A DNA stretch of 64,000 nucleotides from Lysobacterales bacterium (GTDB lineage: Bacteria; Pseudomonadota; Gammaproteobacteria; Xanthomonadales; Rhodanobacteraceae): the NCBI GenBank assembly GCA_016707485.1, contig JADJHN010000001.1:1-64000 (forward strand), read 5' to 3'. The first letter of the stretch is position 1, and each line of letters opens with the position of its first letter. Shown here piece by piece: positions 1 to 8,533 of the stretch. The translations under genes were made by a program, and so were the position numbers. The notes under the pieces were generated by a model. That model was given only the letters and a program-made list of their open reading frames with translations. It was not told the DNA's origin and made no database searches.

Positions 1-2542
1 CGGATTTCCCAGGTCATCGCCGGAGCAACCGCGACGTTGGCGGGCGCGTCATCGAAATGGCCGAAACCGAGTACATGGTGCGTGGCCGCGGCTACCTGCG
101 TGGCACTGCTGACCTCGAGAACCTGGTGCTGCGCGCCGAAGGCGGAGCCCCGGTCCGCATCGGCGATGTCGCTCGCGTCGAACTCGTGCCTGACGAGCGC
201 CGCGGCATTGCCGACCTGGATGGCGAGGGCGACGTGGTCGCCGGCATCGCGGTGGCCCGATATGGCGAGAATGCATTGGCCGTCATCGAAGGACTCAAGA
301 GCAAGATTTCCGAAATCAGCCATGGTCTGCCCGAAGGCGTCAGCCCGAGGCCGTCTACGATCGCTCGAGCCGATCGAGCGCGCCATCAAGACCCTGCGCA
401 ACACACTGCTTGAGGAAAGCATCATCGTGGCGCTGGTGCGTCTGATCTTCCTGTTCCACGCCCGCAGCGCGCTGGTGGCGATCGTCATGTTGCCGGTCGG
501 GGTGTTGGTCGCCGCAATCGCCATGCGCGTTCTGGGGATGAATTCCAACATCATGAGCCTGGCGGCATCGCCATCGCGATTGGCGCAATGGTGGACGCGG
601 CGATCGTGATGATCGAGAACGCGCACAAGCACATCGAGCGTGATGACGGTTCGCGCAGTCGCGCCCAACTGATCATCGATGCCTGCCGCGAGGTGGGACC
701 GGCGCTGTTCTTCAGCCTGATGATCATCACCGTCTCGTTCCTGCCGGTGTTCTCGCTGGAGGCGCAGGAGGGACGCATGTTCCATCCGCTGGCCTTCACC
801 AAGACCTTTGCCATGGCCGGCGCGGCACTGCTTTCGATACCCCGGTGCCCGGTGCTGATGCTGTTGTTCGTGCGCGGACGGATCGTGCCCGAGCACAAGA
901 ACCCGGTGAACCGGTTCCTGATCGCGGGCTACCGTCCGCTCATCAACGTGGTGCTGCGCCACAAGTGGCCGACGCTGGTGATCGCCCTGGCCGTGCTTCT
1001 GGCCAGCGCATGGCCGGCGTCGCGGCTGGGCAGCGAGTTCATGCCCACGCTCAACGAGGGTACCCTGCTGTACATGCCAGCCTCCCTGCCCGGCATGTCG
1101 GTGACCAAGGCCGCGGAACTCCTGCAGCAGCAGGACCGCATCATCAAGAGCTTCCCCGAGGTGGAGTCGGTGTTCGGCAAGGCCGGGCGGGCGTTGACCG
1201 CGACCGATCCGGCACCGCTGGAGATGTTCGAGACGGTGATCAACCTCACGCCGGAGGCGCAGTGGCGCGAGGGCATGACCATCGACAAGCTGATTGCCGA
1301 GATGGATGCGGCATTGAAGTTCCCCGGTGTCGCCAACTCCTGACCATGCCGATCAAGGCGCGCACCGACATGCTCGCCACCGGCATCCGCACACCGGTCG
1401 GCGTCAAGGTCTTCGGCAACAACCTCGCCGAGCTGGAGAAGGTGGCGCTGGAGATCGAGGCCGCGGTGCGCAAGGTGCCTGGCACCACCAGCGCCTTTCG
1501 CCGAGCGCCTGACCGGCGGCTACTATCTGGACATCGACCCGGACCTTGACCGACTTGCCCAGTACGGCCTCACGTCCGGCGAGGTGCAGGATGTGGTGTC
1601 GATGGCGCTGGGTGGCGAGCGGATCACCACCCTGCTCGACGGCCGTGAACGCTTCGGCGTCATCGTGCGCTACCCGCGTGACCTGCGCGACGATCCCCAG
1701 CGCATCGCCACCCAGGTGCTGGTGCCCACCGCGAGTGGTGCCCAGGTTCCCCTGGGTGAAGTGGCAGCGTGCAGGTGCGCATGGGCGCACCCAGCATCCG
1801 CACTGAACACGCCATGCTTGCCGCCTACATCTACGTCGATACGCGCGAGAGCGACATCGGCCATTTCGTGGAGCGGGCGCAGGCAGCGGTGGCGCGAGAA
1901 GTCAGTTTCCCGCCCGGCTACTACGCCACCTGGAGCGGCCAGTTCGAGTACATGCAGCGGGCCGCGGCAAAGATGCGGGTGGTGATCCCGCTGACCCTGG
2001 CAATCATCTTCATCCTGCTGTATCTCAACTTCCGGCGCGTGACCGAATCGCTGATCGTCATGCTCTCGGTACCGTTCGCATTGGTCGGTGGCGTCTGGCT
2101 GATGTGGCTGCTCGACTACAACGTGAGCGTCGCGGTGGCGGTCGGCTTCATCGCCCTTGCCGGCGTGGCCGCGGAGACGGGCGTGGTCATGCTGATCTAC
2201 CTCGACCACGCACTGGAGGCACGCGCAGCGCGGCGGCAGGCGGAGGGTGGCGTCCTCAGCGACCGCGACCTGCGCGAGGCGATCATCGAAGGCGCGGTCG
2301 ATCGCGTGCGCCCGAAGATGATGACCGTGGTGGCGATCATGGCCGGCCTGCTGCCGATCATGTGGAGCAGCGGCACCGGCTCGGAGGTGATGCGCCGCAT
2401 CGCCGCGCCAATGGTCGGCGGCATGGTCTCATCCACGGTGCTGACCCTGGTCGTGATTCCGGCGCTGTACTCGCTGATCAAGCAGCGGCAGCTGAGCGTT
2501 GGCGCTCTGCGCCACGTGCGCCAAGAAGGCGATGGCCGCTGA
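1..2542 (+). pseudogene. cusA: CusA-type Cu(I)/Ag(I) RND efflux pump, 5'-truncated by the window and broken by several frameshifts
   Basis: The product would be the inner-membrane proton-driven permease of a CusCBA copper/silver export complex. Homology is continuous only if the reading frame is changed several times. Frame 3 encodes the porter domain up to about 345, then the frame shifts near 345-370, 560, 1342, 1497 and 1765. Each missing or extra base restores expected protein: for example CTGGCGGC should read CTGGGCGGC near 560, giving GGIAIAIGAMVDAAIV, and a TGG lost a G at 1342 to make a stop. The motif MVDAAIVMIENAHK is typical of the HME4 (Cu/Ag) branch and differs from the DFGxxxDGA of CzcA. 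The C-terminal part from 1769 is intact, with transmembrane segments and a normal end. The start lies outside the window. Whether this is true decay or assembly error is open. Confidence 0.85.
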
Positions 2543-2564
2543 GGTGACGCCACTGCGTATGTCC

Positions 2565-2603
2565 TGACGAACGGGCCGCTGCGGCCCGCTGCCGATTTCG
2601 TCA
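2565..2603. repeat. Hairpin between cusA and the delta-60 gene (possible terminator or leader structure)
   Basis: Outer arms TGACGAA (2565-2571) and TTCGTCA (2597-2603) pair perfectly, and inside them CGGGCCGC pairs with GCGGCCCG (2572-2588). No T run follows, so an intrinsic terminator is only possible. The structure ends shortly before the GAGGA ribosome-binding site of the next gene. Confidence 0.4.
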
Positions 2604-2619
2604 ACGCGAGGACATCCCC

Positions 2620-4329
2620 ATGACCCGATTGATCATTCTTGGCCTGGCCGGCGCTTTGGCGCTTGCCGGCTTCTCGCACGTCACCCTGGCAAAGGGTTCG
2701 GTCGCACCGATCACGCCTGCCGTCGAAACCGCCAAGCAGGCTGAACTGGCCGCGATCCGGGTGCACGACAGCAGTGCGACCTGGCTGGATGCCGGTGCCG
2801 CCGCATCCGCAAACATTGCCGGCGACACGAAGGCCGCACCATCGCCCGATGCGGTGCTGAATGCCAGCATCGGTGACCGGCGCGGCGACATGGATGGCCA
2901 TTTCAACGCCGGCTTTGCAGGGCGGGTCACCGCGCCATTCGACATCGGCAGCGACCTGAACGATCAAGCGTTCGGTGTGCTGGCCACCGATGGCGATTTC
3001 AGCCTGATGATCGGCCGTGCAGGCTCGTTGACCAACGGCACCCGGCTGGCCCTGTCCTGGCATCGAGCGGACGGCGCGCTTGCGACCGAACGGCTTGCCC
3101 TCGGCAAACAGACTCTGGACGTGACCTGGGCCAGCAACACCCAGCTCAGCTTGATCAAGGCGGTCGGCGTGCAAGGGACGGTCGGGTCGGTTTATCTCTT
3201 CCGCTTCTACATACTCGGGCAACTGGAGTTCACCGCCACCAGCGACGGCGATATCGACTTTGCGGTCATGTGCCTGCGCTACGGCGGCGGTGGTATGTTC
3301 GAGCCTTGCCCGGATTTCGGCAGCCTGGGCAACGGCATGGTTCGGGTCGGCTTCGATATGGGCCAGCCAAACTTTCGCAAGGACGTGCCGTATGACCTGT
3401 TCCTCGACCAGGGCAACCAGTGTCTGCTGCTCGCCGGCACCGCGCAACTGACGACATCGGACTACGATTTCGCCATCACCCGCCTGAATCTGTTCTCCGG
3501 GGCCCTCGATACCGGTTTCGCCGGTTCCGGCAAGCGCACCGTCTTCTTCGACCTCGGTTCAACGCCGGTCGATGAGGCCATGGCGATCCATGTACGCCCA
3601 ATAGACAACAAGATCGTGGTCGCTGGTCGCGCCAATCTCGGCCTGTTCTCGTTCCGCTCGGCCATGGCCCAGCTCGACTGGGATGGCGTGCAGGATCCAG
3701 GTTTCTGTGCTCCGGCCGTGAGCAGTTGCGAGTCGCCGGCGAGCCATCGCAGCGGTCGACGCCTGTGGGATGACGATGTCGGCATCGTGTTCTCCCAAGT
3801 CACCAGCCTGCTGGGCGGTGGTATTGCGCCGAACGACACGATCGTGGTGCGTGAACAAGTCCCTTCGGCCAGCAGTGGTCGCGGCCGTGTATCGCGGGTA
3901 GCCGTCGACGGCGGCTGCAGCGTTTGCACGGATGCATGGTTGCAGAATTTCGAACGCATCCGTCCGCTGACCGCGCTGACCGACTTCCGCTTCACCCCGC
4001 CCTTCTTCTTCGACTTTGGCGTGGTGGTAGCCGGCTATGGCCTCTACAGCACCAGCGACGACAGTCATACTCACGTCTTCCGCGTACGCTCGGACATGAC
4101 GCTCGACGACAGCTTCACCTCCGGCCCGGTGCCGGTCCAGCAGTTCTACGATTTTGCGGCCGCAGCCGGCGAACCGGCGGTTTCGCGGCCCGCTGCGATG
4201 ACCCGGGACAGTCGAGGCCGCTACCTGATCGCCGGGAGCCGGCGCTGGAACGCATCCAACAATGACTGGGACTTTGCGCTGGCGCGCCTGCAGCACGATG
4301 TCATCCTGGCCACCGGGTTCGACTACTGA
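2620..4329 (+). CDS. Secreted protein with delta-60-like repeats
   Basis: A 569-residue protein of unknown function with a clear signal peptide (MTRLIILGLAGALALAGF, cleavage near residue 24), so probably periplasmic or extracellular. Residues ~280-340 contain a delta-60-type repeat: LDTGFAGSGK followed by hydrophobic strands and DNKIVVAG, the usual 'D-x-GFG...G-K-IVVAG' pattern of predicted beta-propeller-like repeats. A weaker copy near the C-terminus (TLDDSFTSG...GRYLIAGSR) supports a repeated beta fold. Cysteines are scattered through the middle and C-terminal half. GAGGA lies 8 nt before the ATG, which fixes the start. It is convergent with the Ser/Thr kinase gene. Its link to the sigma factor/kinase pair is inference from position only. 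I see no catalytic motif. Confidence 0.75.
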   Translation: MTRLIILGLAGALALAGFSHVTLAKGSVAPITPAVETAKQAELAAIRVHDSSATWLDAGAAASANIAGDTKAAPSPDAVLNASIGDRRGDMDGHFNAGFAGRVTAPFDIGSDLNDQAFGVLATDGDFSLMIGRAGSLTNGTRLALSWHRADGALATERLALGKQTLDVTWASNTQLSLIKAVGVQGTVGSVYLFRFYILGQLEFTATSDGDIDFAVMCLRYGGGGMFEPCPDFGSLGNGMVRVGFDMGQPNFRKDVPYDLFLDQGNQCLLLAGTAQLTTSDYDFAITRLNLFSGALDTGFAGSGKRTVFFDLGSTPVDEAMAIHVRPIDNKIVVAGRANLGLFSFRSAMAQLDWDGVQDPGFCAPAVSSCESPASHRSGRRLWDDDVGIVFSQVTSLLGGGIAPNDTIVVREQVPSASSGRGRVSRVAVDGGCSVCTDAWLQNFERIRPLTALTDFRFTPPFFFDFGVVVAGYGLYSTSDDSHTHVFRVRSDMTLDDSFTSGPVPVQQFYDFAAAAGEPAVSRPAAMTRDSRGRYLIAGSRRWNASNNDWDFALARLQHDVILATGFDY

Positions 4330-4379
4330 GCGTTGCCCCCAGGCGCATGGGATGCGAGCGGCATACGCCTGGCCGATCA

Positions 4380-4409
4380 GGCAGCCGGGGGATGGGCCCT
4401 GCGGCTGCC
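4380..4409. terminator. Candidate bidirectional terminator between convergent genes
   Basis: GGCAGCCG (4380-4387) pairs with CGGCTGCC (4402-4409) around a 14-nt loop in the short gap between the convergent delta-60 and kinase genes. There is no clear T tract. A second pair, CCAGGCG/CGCCTGG, lies just upstream. Confidence 0.4.
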
Positions 4410-4411
4410 GC

Positions 4412-7312
4412 TCAACGCAGTTGCCGCAACAACTGCGCACGGGCGCTCTTCGCAGCAGCCGACAGGCGCTCGGCGGAAACGGCCGTATCGACTTCATCGA
4501 GCAGCTGGCGGGCGTTCGCGGGCCGACCGCGCGCCAGTTCCGCCTGTGCCAGGGTCAGTGCCGTCTCGACGAAGGCGACCGGGGCGCTTGCGATCGCGGC
4601 CCGGCGCACTGCCAATACCGGCTCGATGCGCTTGGCCGCCTCTTCGGCCTGGCCCTCATGCAGCAGCAGCGTAGCCTGAAGCATGGCCAGTTCCTGACGC
4701 ACAGGATCGGCTGGCGCCAGATTGGTGCCCAGCCGTGTTGCCAGTTCGCCGAGTATCGTCGTGGCTTCCGGATGCCGATCGAGCAACATCAGCACGCGCG
4801 CCTTGCCGAGAGCGACCACCTGTCGATCAAGATGCTCGCCCGGATAAATGTGCTCATGCACGGCCTCGGCACGTTGCAGGATCGCCAGTGCGATCGCCGG
4901 CTGGCCGTCAGCCACCGCCAGGCGGGCCTGTCCCGAAAGGGCTGCTGCGACCTGGGCATTGTGTTCGCCGTACAAGGCGAGCAGGTGCTGCAGCGCGGAG
5001 TCGAAACCGCGTCGCGCCGGGTCCCATTCGCCGAAGCGGACATCAATCGCGGCCAGGTTCAGCTCGATCGTGGCGAGTACCGGGCTGTCCGGCTGACTGC
5101 TGGCAAAGGCGTGGCGAGCGAGCAGGAGTTGCTCGCGGGCACGGACGAGGTCGCCGCGACCGGCATGCAGGACCCCGAGCGAGTTGTGCGCATGACCGGT
5201 TTCCGGATGCTCCGGACCGAGTACATCCAGATAGATCGTCAAGGCACGCTGATACAAGGCCTCGGCCGATTCGGCATCGCCGGTGAGGCGCCGGCTGCCA
5301 CCCCAGTTGCGCAGGGTCCGGGCCAGCAACGGGTGGCCGGAACCGAGCAAGGCCTCGTGCAATTCGGCGGCGCGCCGGAAATGGCTTTCTGCGGTTTCTT
5401 TGTCACCGGCCTCGGCGGCGACGATACCCAGGCTGTTTTCGAGGTCGGCGATCCGGGTATGACTTTCGCCGAGTCGGTGCCGCTCGCTCGCGAGCAATTC
5501 GCTCCACAACCGTTGCGCCTCGGTGCGGTTGCCGGCGGCGTGCTCGAGTTCCGCGAGCGCCTCCAGATCCCTAGCCACGGCGTCACCTCCTTCGCCGCCG
5601 TGCTGTTGGTCGAGGGCCAGTGCGTACTCGATGCCGGCGCGCGCTTCAACAAATTCGCTGGCGTCCTGGTGCATCCGTGCGCGCAGCCGTGATGCGCGGG
5701 CACGTAGCGCAGGACGATCCGGGCCGGATGCCATCAATGCCGCAACGGCATCGAGATCGGCCAGCGCCGCTTGCGGACGCGCCGAGTTGCGCTGCAGTTC
5801 ACTGCGATCCAGCAGCAGTTCGGCGCGGACACTGTCGTCGAGCCTCGCGTCGACCGCCAGTGCGGCATCAAGCGCGCGAATGCCCTGCTCGTAGTCGCCG
5901 AGCGTACCGGCCAGTTTCGCAATGCTGCGTGCCAGATCGATGCGCAGCACCGGATCACCACTGAACTCGCTGAGCGCGCGGTCGGCACCCAGACGCAACA
6001 AGGTTCCTGCATTGACCTGGCCCTGGCCACTGCGATCCGGATCGCCGATTTCGAACAGACCGATCAGGAACTCCTTGACCAGACTGGTGCGATCGGCTTC
6101 CAGTTGGGCGCGCCGTGCCGCCGACAACGCATACAGGAGCGTCACTGCCAGAGCCAGCACGGCGACCAGGGTGATTGCCACCGGCAGACGATAGCGGCGC
6201 AGGAAGCATCCGCTACGGTAGGCCCAGTTGCCGTGCCGAGCCTTCACCGGCTGCGCGTCGAGGTGCTGGCGCAGGTCCTCTGCGAGCGCATCGACCGAGA
6301 CGTAGCGCCGCCCCGGTTCCTGTTCCATCGCTCGCGCGACGATCGCGTCGAGATCGCCGCGCAGGCTGCGCGCCGTTATCGGGCCCGCGTTGGTCAGGGC
6401 CTGTGACGGTGCTGGCGGCCCGGTCTGCAGGATGCTGGCGGGATCCGCCGCCGAGCCATCTTCGGTGGCGAAAGGCAGCCGGTTGCTGAGCAGACGGTAC
6501 AGCAACACGCCCAGGCTCCAGATATCACTGGCAACCGATGCCGGCTCACCGCGCAGCTGCTCCGGCGCGGCGTACGCCGGCGTCATCGCCCGCCATTGGT
6601 TCACCGTCGAATCGGCGTCGTCGAGTGCGCGAGCGATGCCGAAATCGAGCAGGCGCACCCGACCATCGGCATCCACCAGGATGTTTGATGGCTTGATGTC
6701 GCAATGGACCACCAGTTGGCCATGCGCGTACTGCACCGCCGCGCAGACTTCCAGGAACAGATGCAGACGTTGCCGCAAGCCGGCATGCCGCTGATCGCAG
6801 TGGTGATCGATCTGCACGCCATCGACCCGTTCCATCGCGTACCAGGGCTGACCGGCCGCGGTGATGCCGCCGTCGATGAAACGGGCAATCCCCGGATGTT
6901 CGAGTCTCGCCAATAGACGCCGCTCGAGCACGAAGCGGGCACTACGTTCAACGCTGTTGAAACCTCCGTGCAGAAGTTTCAGTGCAACGCTCTGCTGATA
7001 GTCGGATTGATCACGCCGTGCCGCATAGACCACGCCCATGCCGCCACGACCAAGCTCGCCGGTGATGACGAACGAGCCGATCGGTGTGCCCTCGCCGAGG
7101 GTCGAATCGTTGACCCTGGCGGCGATCTGTTGCGGTCGGGTCAGCCAGGCCGGTGCCGCATCGGCAGCTGCCAGCAGTCGTTCCAGTTCCGCACGCTCAC
7201 CCGGTACCAGCGGTTGCCTTGCCAGCCAGGCACCGCGCTGGTCAGGCGGCAGATCGAGCATTGCATCGAGCAGGATCGACAGGCGTCGCCAGCATTCAGG
7301 GCTCACCGGCAT
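4412..7312 (-). CDS. Membrane serine/threonine protein kinase with C-terminal TPR-type repeats
   Basis: A 966-residue kinase. Residues 1-60 are a helical cap common in kinases paired with ECF sigma factors. The kinase domain spans ~79-350: glycine loop GELGRGGMGVVY (86-97), lysine in VALKLL (~112), catalytic loop HCDIKPSN (203-210, a 'non-RD' kinase with Cys for Arg) and DFGIAR (223-228). One transmembrane helix lies at ~376-396. The remaining ~570 residues are helical TPR-like repeats, expected in the periplasm and plausibly the sensor. ATG at 7312 is chosen because it overlaps the 3' end of the sigma factor gene by 17 nt (translational coupling). By analogy with Xanthomonas EcfK/PknS and Vibrio EcfP/PknT, it probably phosphorylates and activates the adjacent sigma factor. 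Confidence 0.9.
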   Translation of the reverse strand: MPVSPECWRRLSILLDAMLDLPPDQRGAWLARQPLVPGERAELERLLAAADAAPAWLTRPQQIAARVNDSTLGEGTPIGSFVITGELGRGGMGVVYAARRDQSDYQQSVALKLLHGGFNSVERSARFVLERRLLARLEHPGIARFIDGGITAAGQPWYAMERVDGVQIDHHCDQRHAGLRQRLHLFLEVCAAVQYAHGQLVVHCDIKPSNILVDADGRVRLLDFGIARALDDADSTVNQWRAMTPAYAAPEQLRGEPASVASDIWSLGVLLYRLLSNRLPFATEDGSAADPASILQTGPPAPSQALTNAGPITARSLRGDLDAIVARAMEQEPGRRYVSVDALAEDLRQHLDAQPVKARHGNWAYRSGCFLRRYRLPVAITLVAVLALAVTLLYALSAARRAQLEADRTSLVKEFLIGLFEIGDPDRSGQGQVNAGTLLRLGADRALSEFSGDPVLRIDLARSIAKLAGTLGDYEQGIRALDAALAVDARLDDSVRAELLLDRSELQRNSARPQAALADLDAVAALMASGPDRPALRARASRLRARMHQDASEFVEARAGIEYALALDQQHGGEGGDAVARDLEALAELEHAAGNRTEAQRLWSELLASERHRLGESHTRIADLENSLGIVAAEAGDKETAESHFRRAAELHEALLGSGHPLLARTLRNWGGSRRLTGDAESAEALYQRALTIYLDVLGPEHPETGHAHNSLGVLHAGRGDLVRAREQLLLARHAFASSQPDSPVLATIELNLAAIDVRFGEWDPARRGFDSALQHLLALYGEHNAQVAAALSGQARLAVADGQPAIALAILQRAEAVHEHIYPGEHLDRQVVALGKARVLMLLDRHPEATTILGELATRLGTNLAPADPVRQELAMLQATLLLHEGQAEEAAKRIEPVLAVRRAAIASAPVAFVETALTLAQAELARGRPANARQLLDEVDTAVSAERLSAAAKSARAQLLRQLR

Positions 7313-7916
7313 GACCGAGGGTCTCCAGTGCCAGCGCCAGCAGCCCGCGAGCCTTGTGCCAGTCACGCCGGGTGGTGCGCTCGGATTGCTCGAGCAGGGC
7401 ACCGATCTCGGCGAGATCCAGACCGGCGAATACGTGCAGCTCGGCGACCTGGGCCAGGCGCGAATCGAGGCGTTTCAGTTGATCGAAGGCCTGCGCAGTG
7501 TCGACCAGTTCCTCCGGCCATGGCAGCTTCGCCAGCATGTGCTCCGCCACGGCCGGATCGTGCTGTCGGCGCAACGCGCAGCGTCGTCGCAGATGGTCGA
7601 TGACGATCTGTCGCATCGCGCTGGCCGCGGTCGCATAGAAGTGCTTGCGGTTGGCGTACTCGCGTTGCGCGCCGCCAACCAGACGCAGGAAGCTCTCGTG
7701 GACCAGATCCGTGGTGTCGAGCGTGGCTCCGGCATGAAGCCCCGCCATGCGGGCGTGGGCGACGATGCGCAATTCCTGGTACACGCGCTGCCAGACCTGT
7801 TCGGCGGCCGCAGTATCGCCCGCCGTCGAGGCGGCAATCAGGGCAGTCAGATCATCAGCTTCGACCACGGCACCGTCTCCCGATGCATAGCGACTCGCTG
7901 CCGTCGCCTTCAGCAT
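7296..7916 (-). CDS. ECF-type RNA polymerase sigma factor, kinase-linked (TIGR02999/ECF43-like)
   Basis: A 206-residue ECF sigma factor. The region 2 block contains RKHFYATAASAMRQIVIDH; region 4 is ELHVFAGLDLAEIGALLEQS followed by ERTTRRDWHKARGLL. In region 2.2, where most ECF factors have an acidic DAED-LVQE motif, this one reads LDTTDLVHESFLRL: two threonines (T68, T69) replace the central residues. In the ECF43 group a phosphorylated threonine supplies the missing charge, so activation by the co-encoded kinase is likely. There is no anti-sigma gene next to it. ATG at 7916 begins the conserved region; frames further upstream lack homology. Overlap with the kinase gene indicates an operon. 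Confidence 0.88.
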   Translation of the reverse strand: MLKATAASRYASGDGAVVEADDLTALIAASTAGDTAAAEQVWQRVYQELRIVAHARMAGLHAGATLDTTDLVHESFLRLVGGAQREYANRKHFYATAASAMRQIVIDHLRRRCALRRQHDPAVAEHMLAKLPWPEELVDTAQAFDQLKRLDSRLAQVAELHVFAGLDLAEIGALLEQSERTTRRDWHKARGLLALALETLGHAGEP

Positions 7917-7993
7917 AGCGCCGAAACGGTCGCGATTCGAGCCTGAGTCACATTGTCGCGCCGTGTGTCGCCCTGCAATTTCCGCAGCAGCCG

Positions 7994-8262
7994 CGAGGCA
8001 CAACCCTGCGACCGTCGGTCACATCCGAACCCCCCCCCTCGCATGGTCAATTGAGCGCTTTGAATCAGGGAAATCCCGTCTTGAAGCGCAATGCCCTTTG
8101 TCTTGGTCTGGCCTCGATTCTTGCCAGTGCTCCTGTGTTCGCCACCCTGCCCGCGCCGGCACCCGATGCCGATGTCGACACGGGCTTTGATACCGTCGTC
8201 GTCACTTCGGCCGCGCAGACCTCGCCGCTGACCTTCGAGCTCGATCCAACGACACCGCGCCA
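7994..8262. repeat. Direct repeat, copy 1 (OprC leader plus 5' coding region)
   Basis: About 269 bp that match 14900-15167 at roughly nine of ten positions by eye. They include ~85 bp of upstream leader, the TTG start and the first ~60 codons of the copper receptor gene. The match ends abruptly at 8262. Confidence 0.85.
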
Positions 8263-8334
8263 TTGACCTGGAAAATGGCGGCAGCGGATCGACTCATCAC
8301 TGGCGTGCGGGTTGACCGAGCCACAGCCAGTTGA
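8081..8334 (+). pseudogene. Remnant of a TonB-dependent copper receptor gene, internally deleted
   Basis: The first ~60 codons (MKRNALCLGLASILASAPVFA signal peptide from TTG 8081, then TonB-box-like DTVVVTSAAQ) match the intact receptor at 14986. At 8262 the sequence jumps to a segment that matches the middle of that receptor: LTWKMAAADRLITGVRVDRA corresponds to LTWKPAAGDRLIAGARIDRA. It is out of frame with the first part and stops at 8332-8334. Plug and most of the barrel are therefore deleted. The ~200 bp that follow, up to the end of czcA, hold no gene I recognise; a short open stretch (8335-8416) has no assignable homology. Confidence 0.8.
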
Positions 8335-8533
8335 ACGCCGATGACTTTCGCGCGCAATTGTCCGTACACGAAGAACTGGTGCATGTGACCGTCGAAACGA
8401 CATCGATACCGGTCTAGCCGTCAATCACTGCGGAAGCGCAAGGCCAGTCGATCTGCCTCAGGATCACGCGCCAGGGTGCGAATCGCATCAGTGCGCTACA
8501 GCACTTGCTCGACCCGCCCAAAGCTGGAGGACG

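Noticed and set aside
2197..3447. A 416-codon minus-strand open frame across the cusA end and the delta-60 gene
   Set aside because: It crosses two unrelated plus-strand genes and has no homology pattern.
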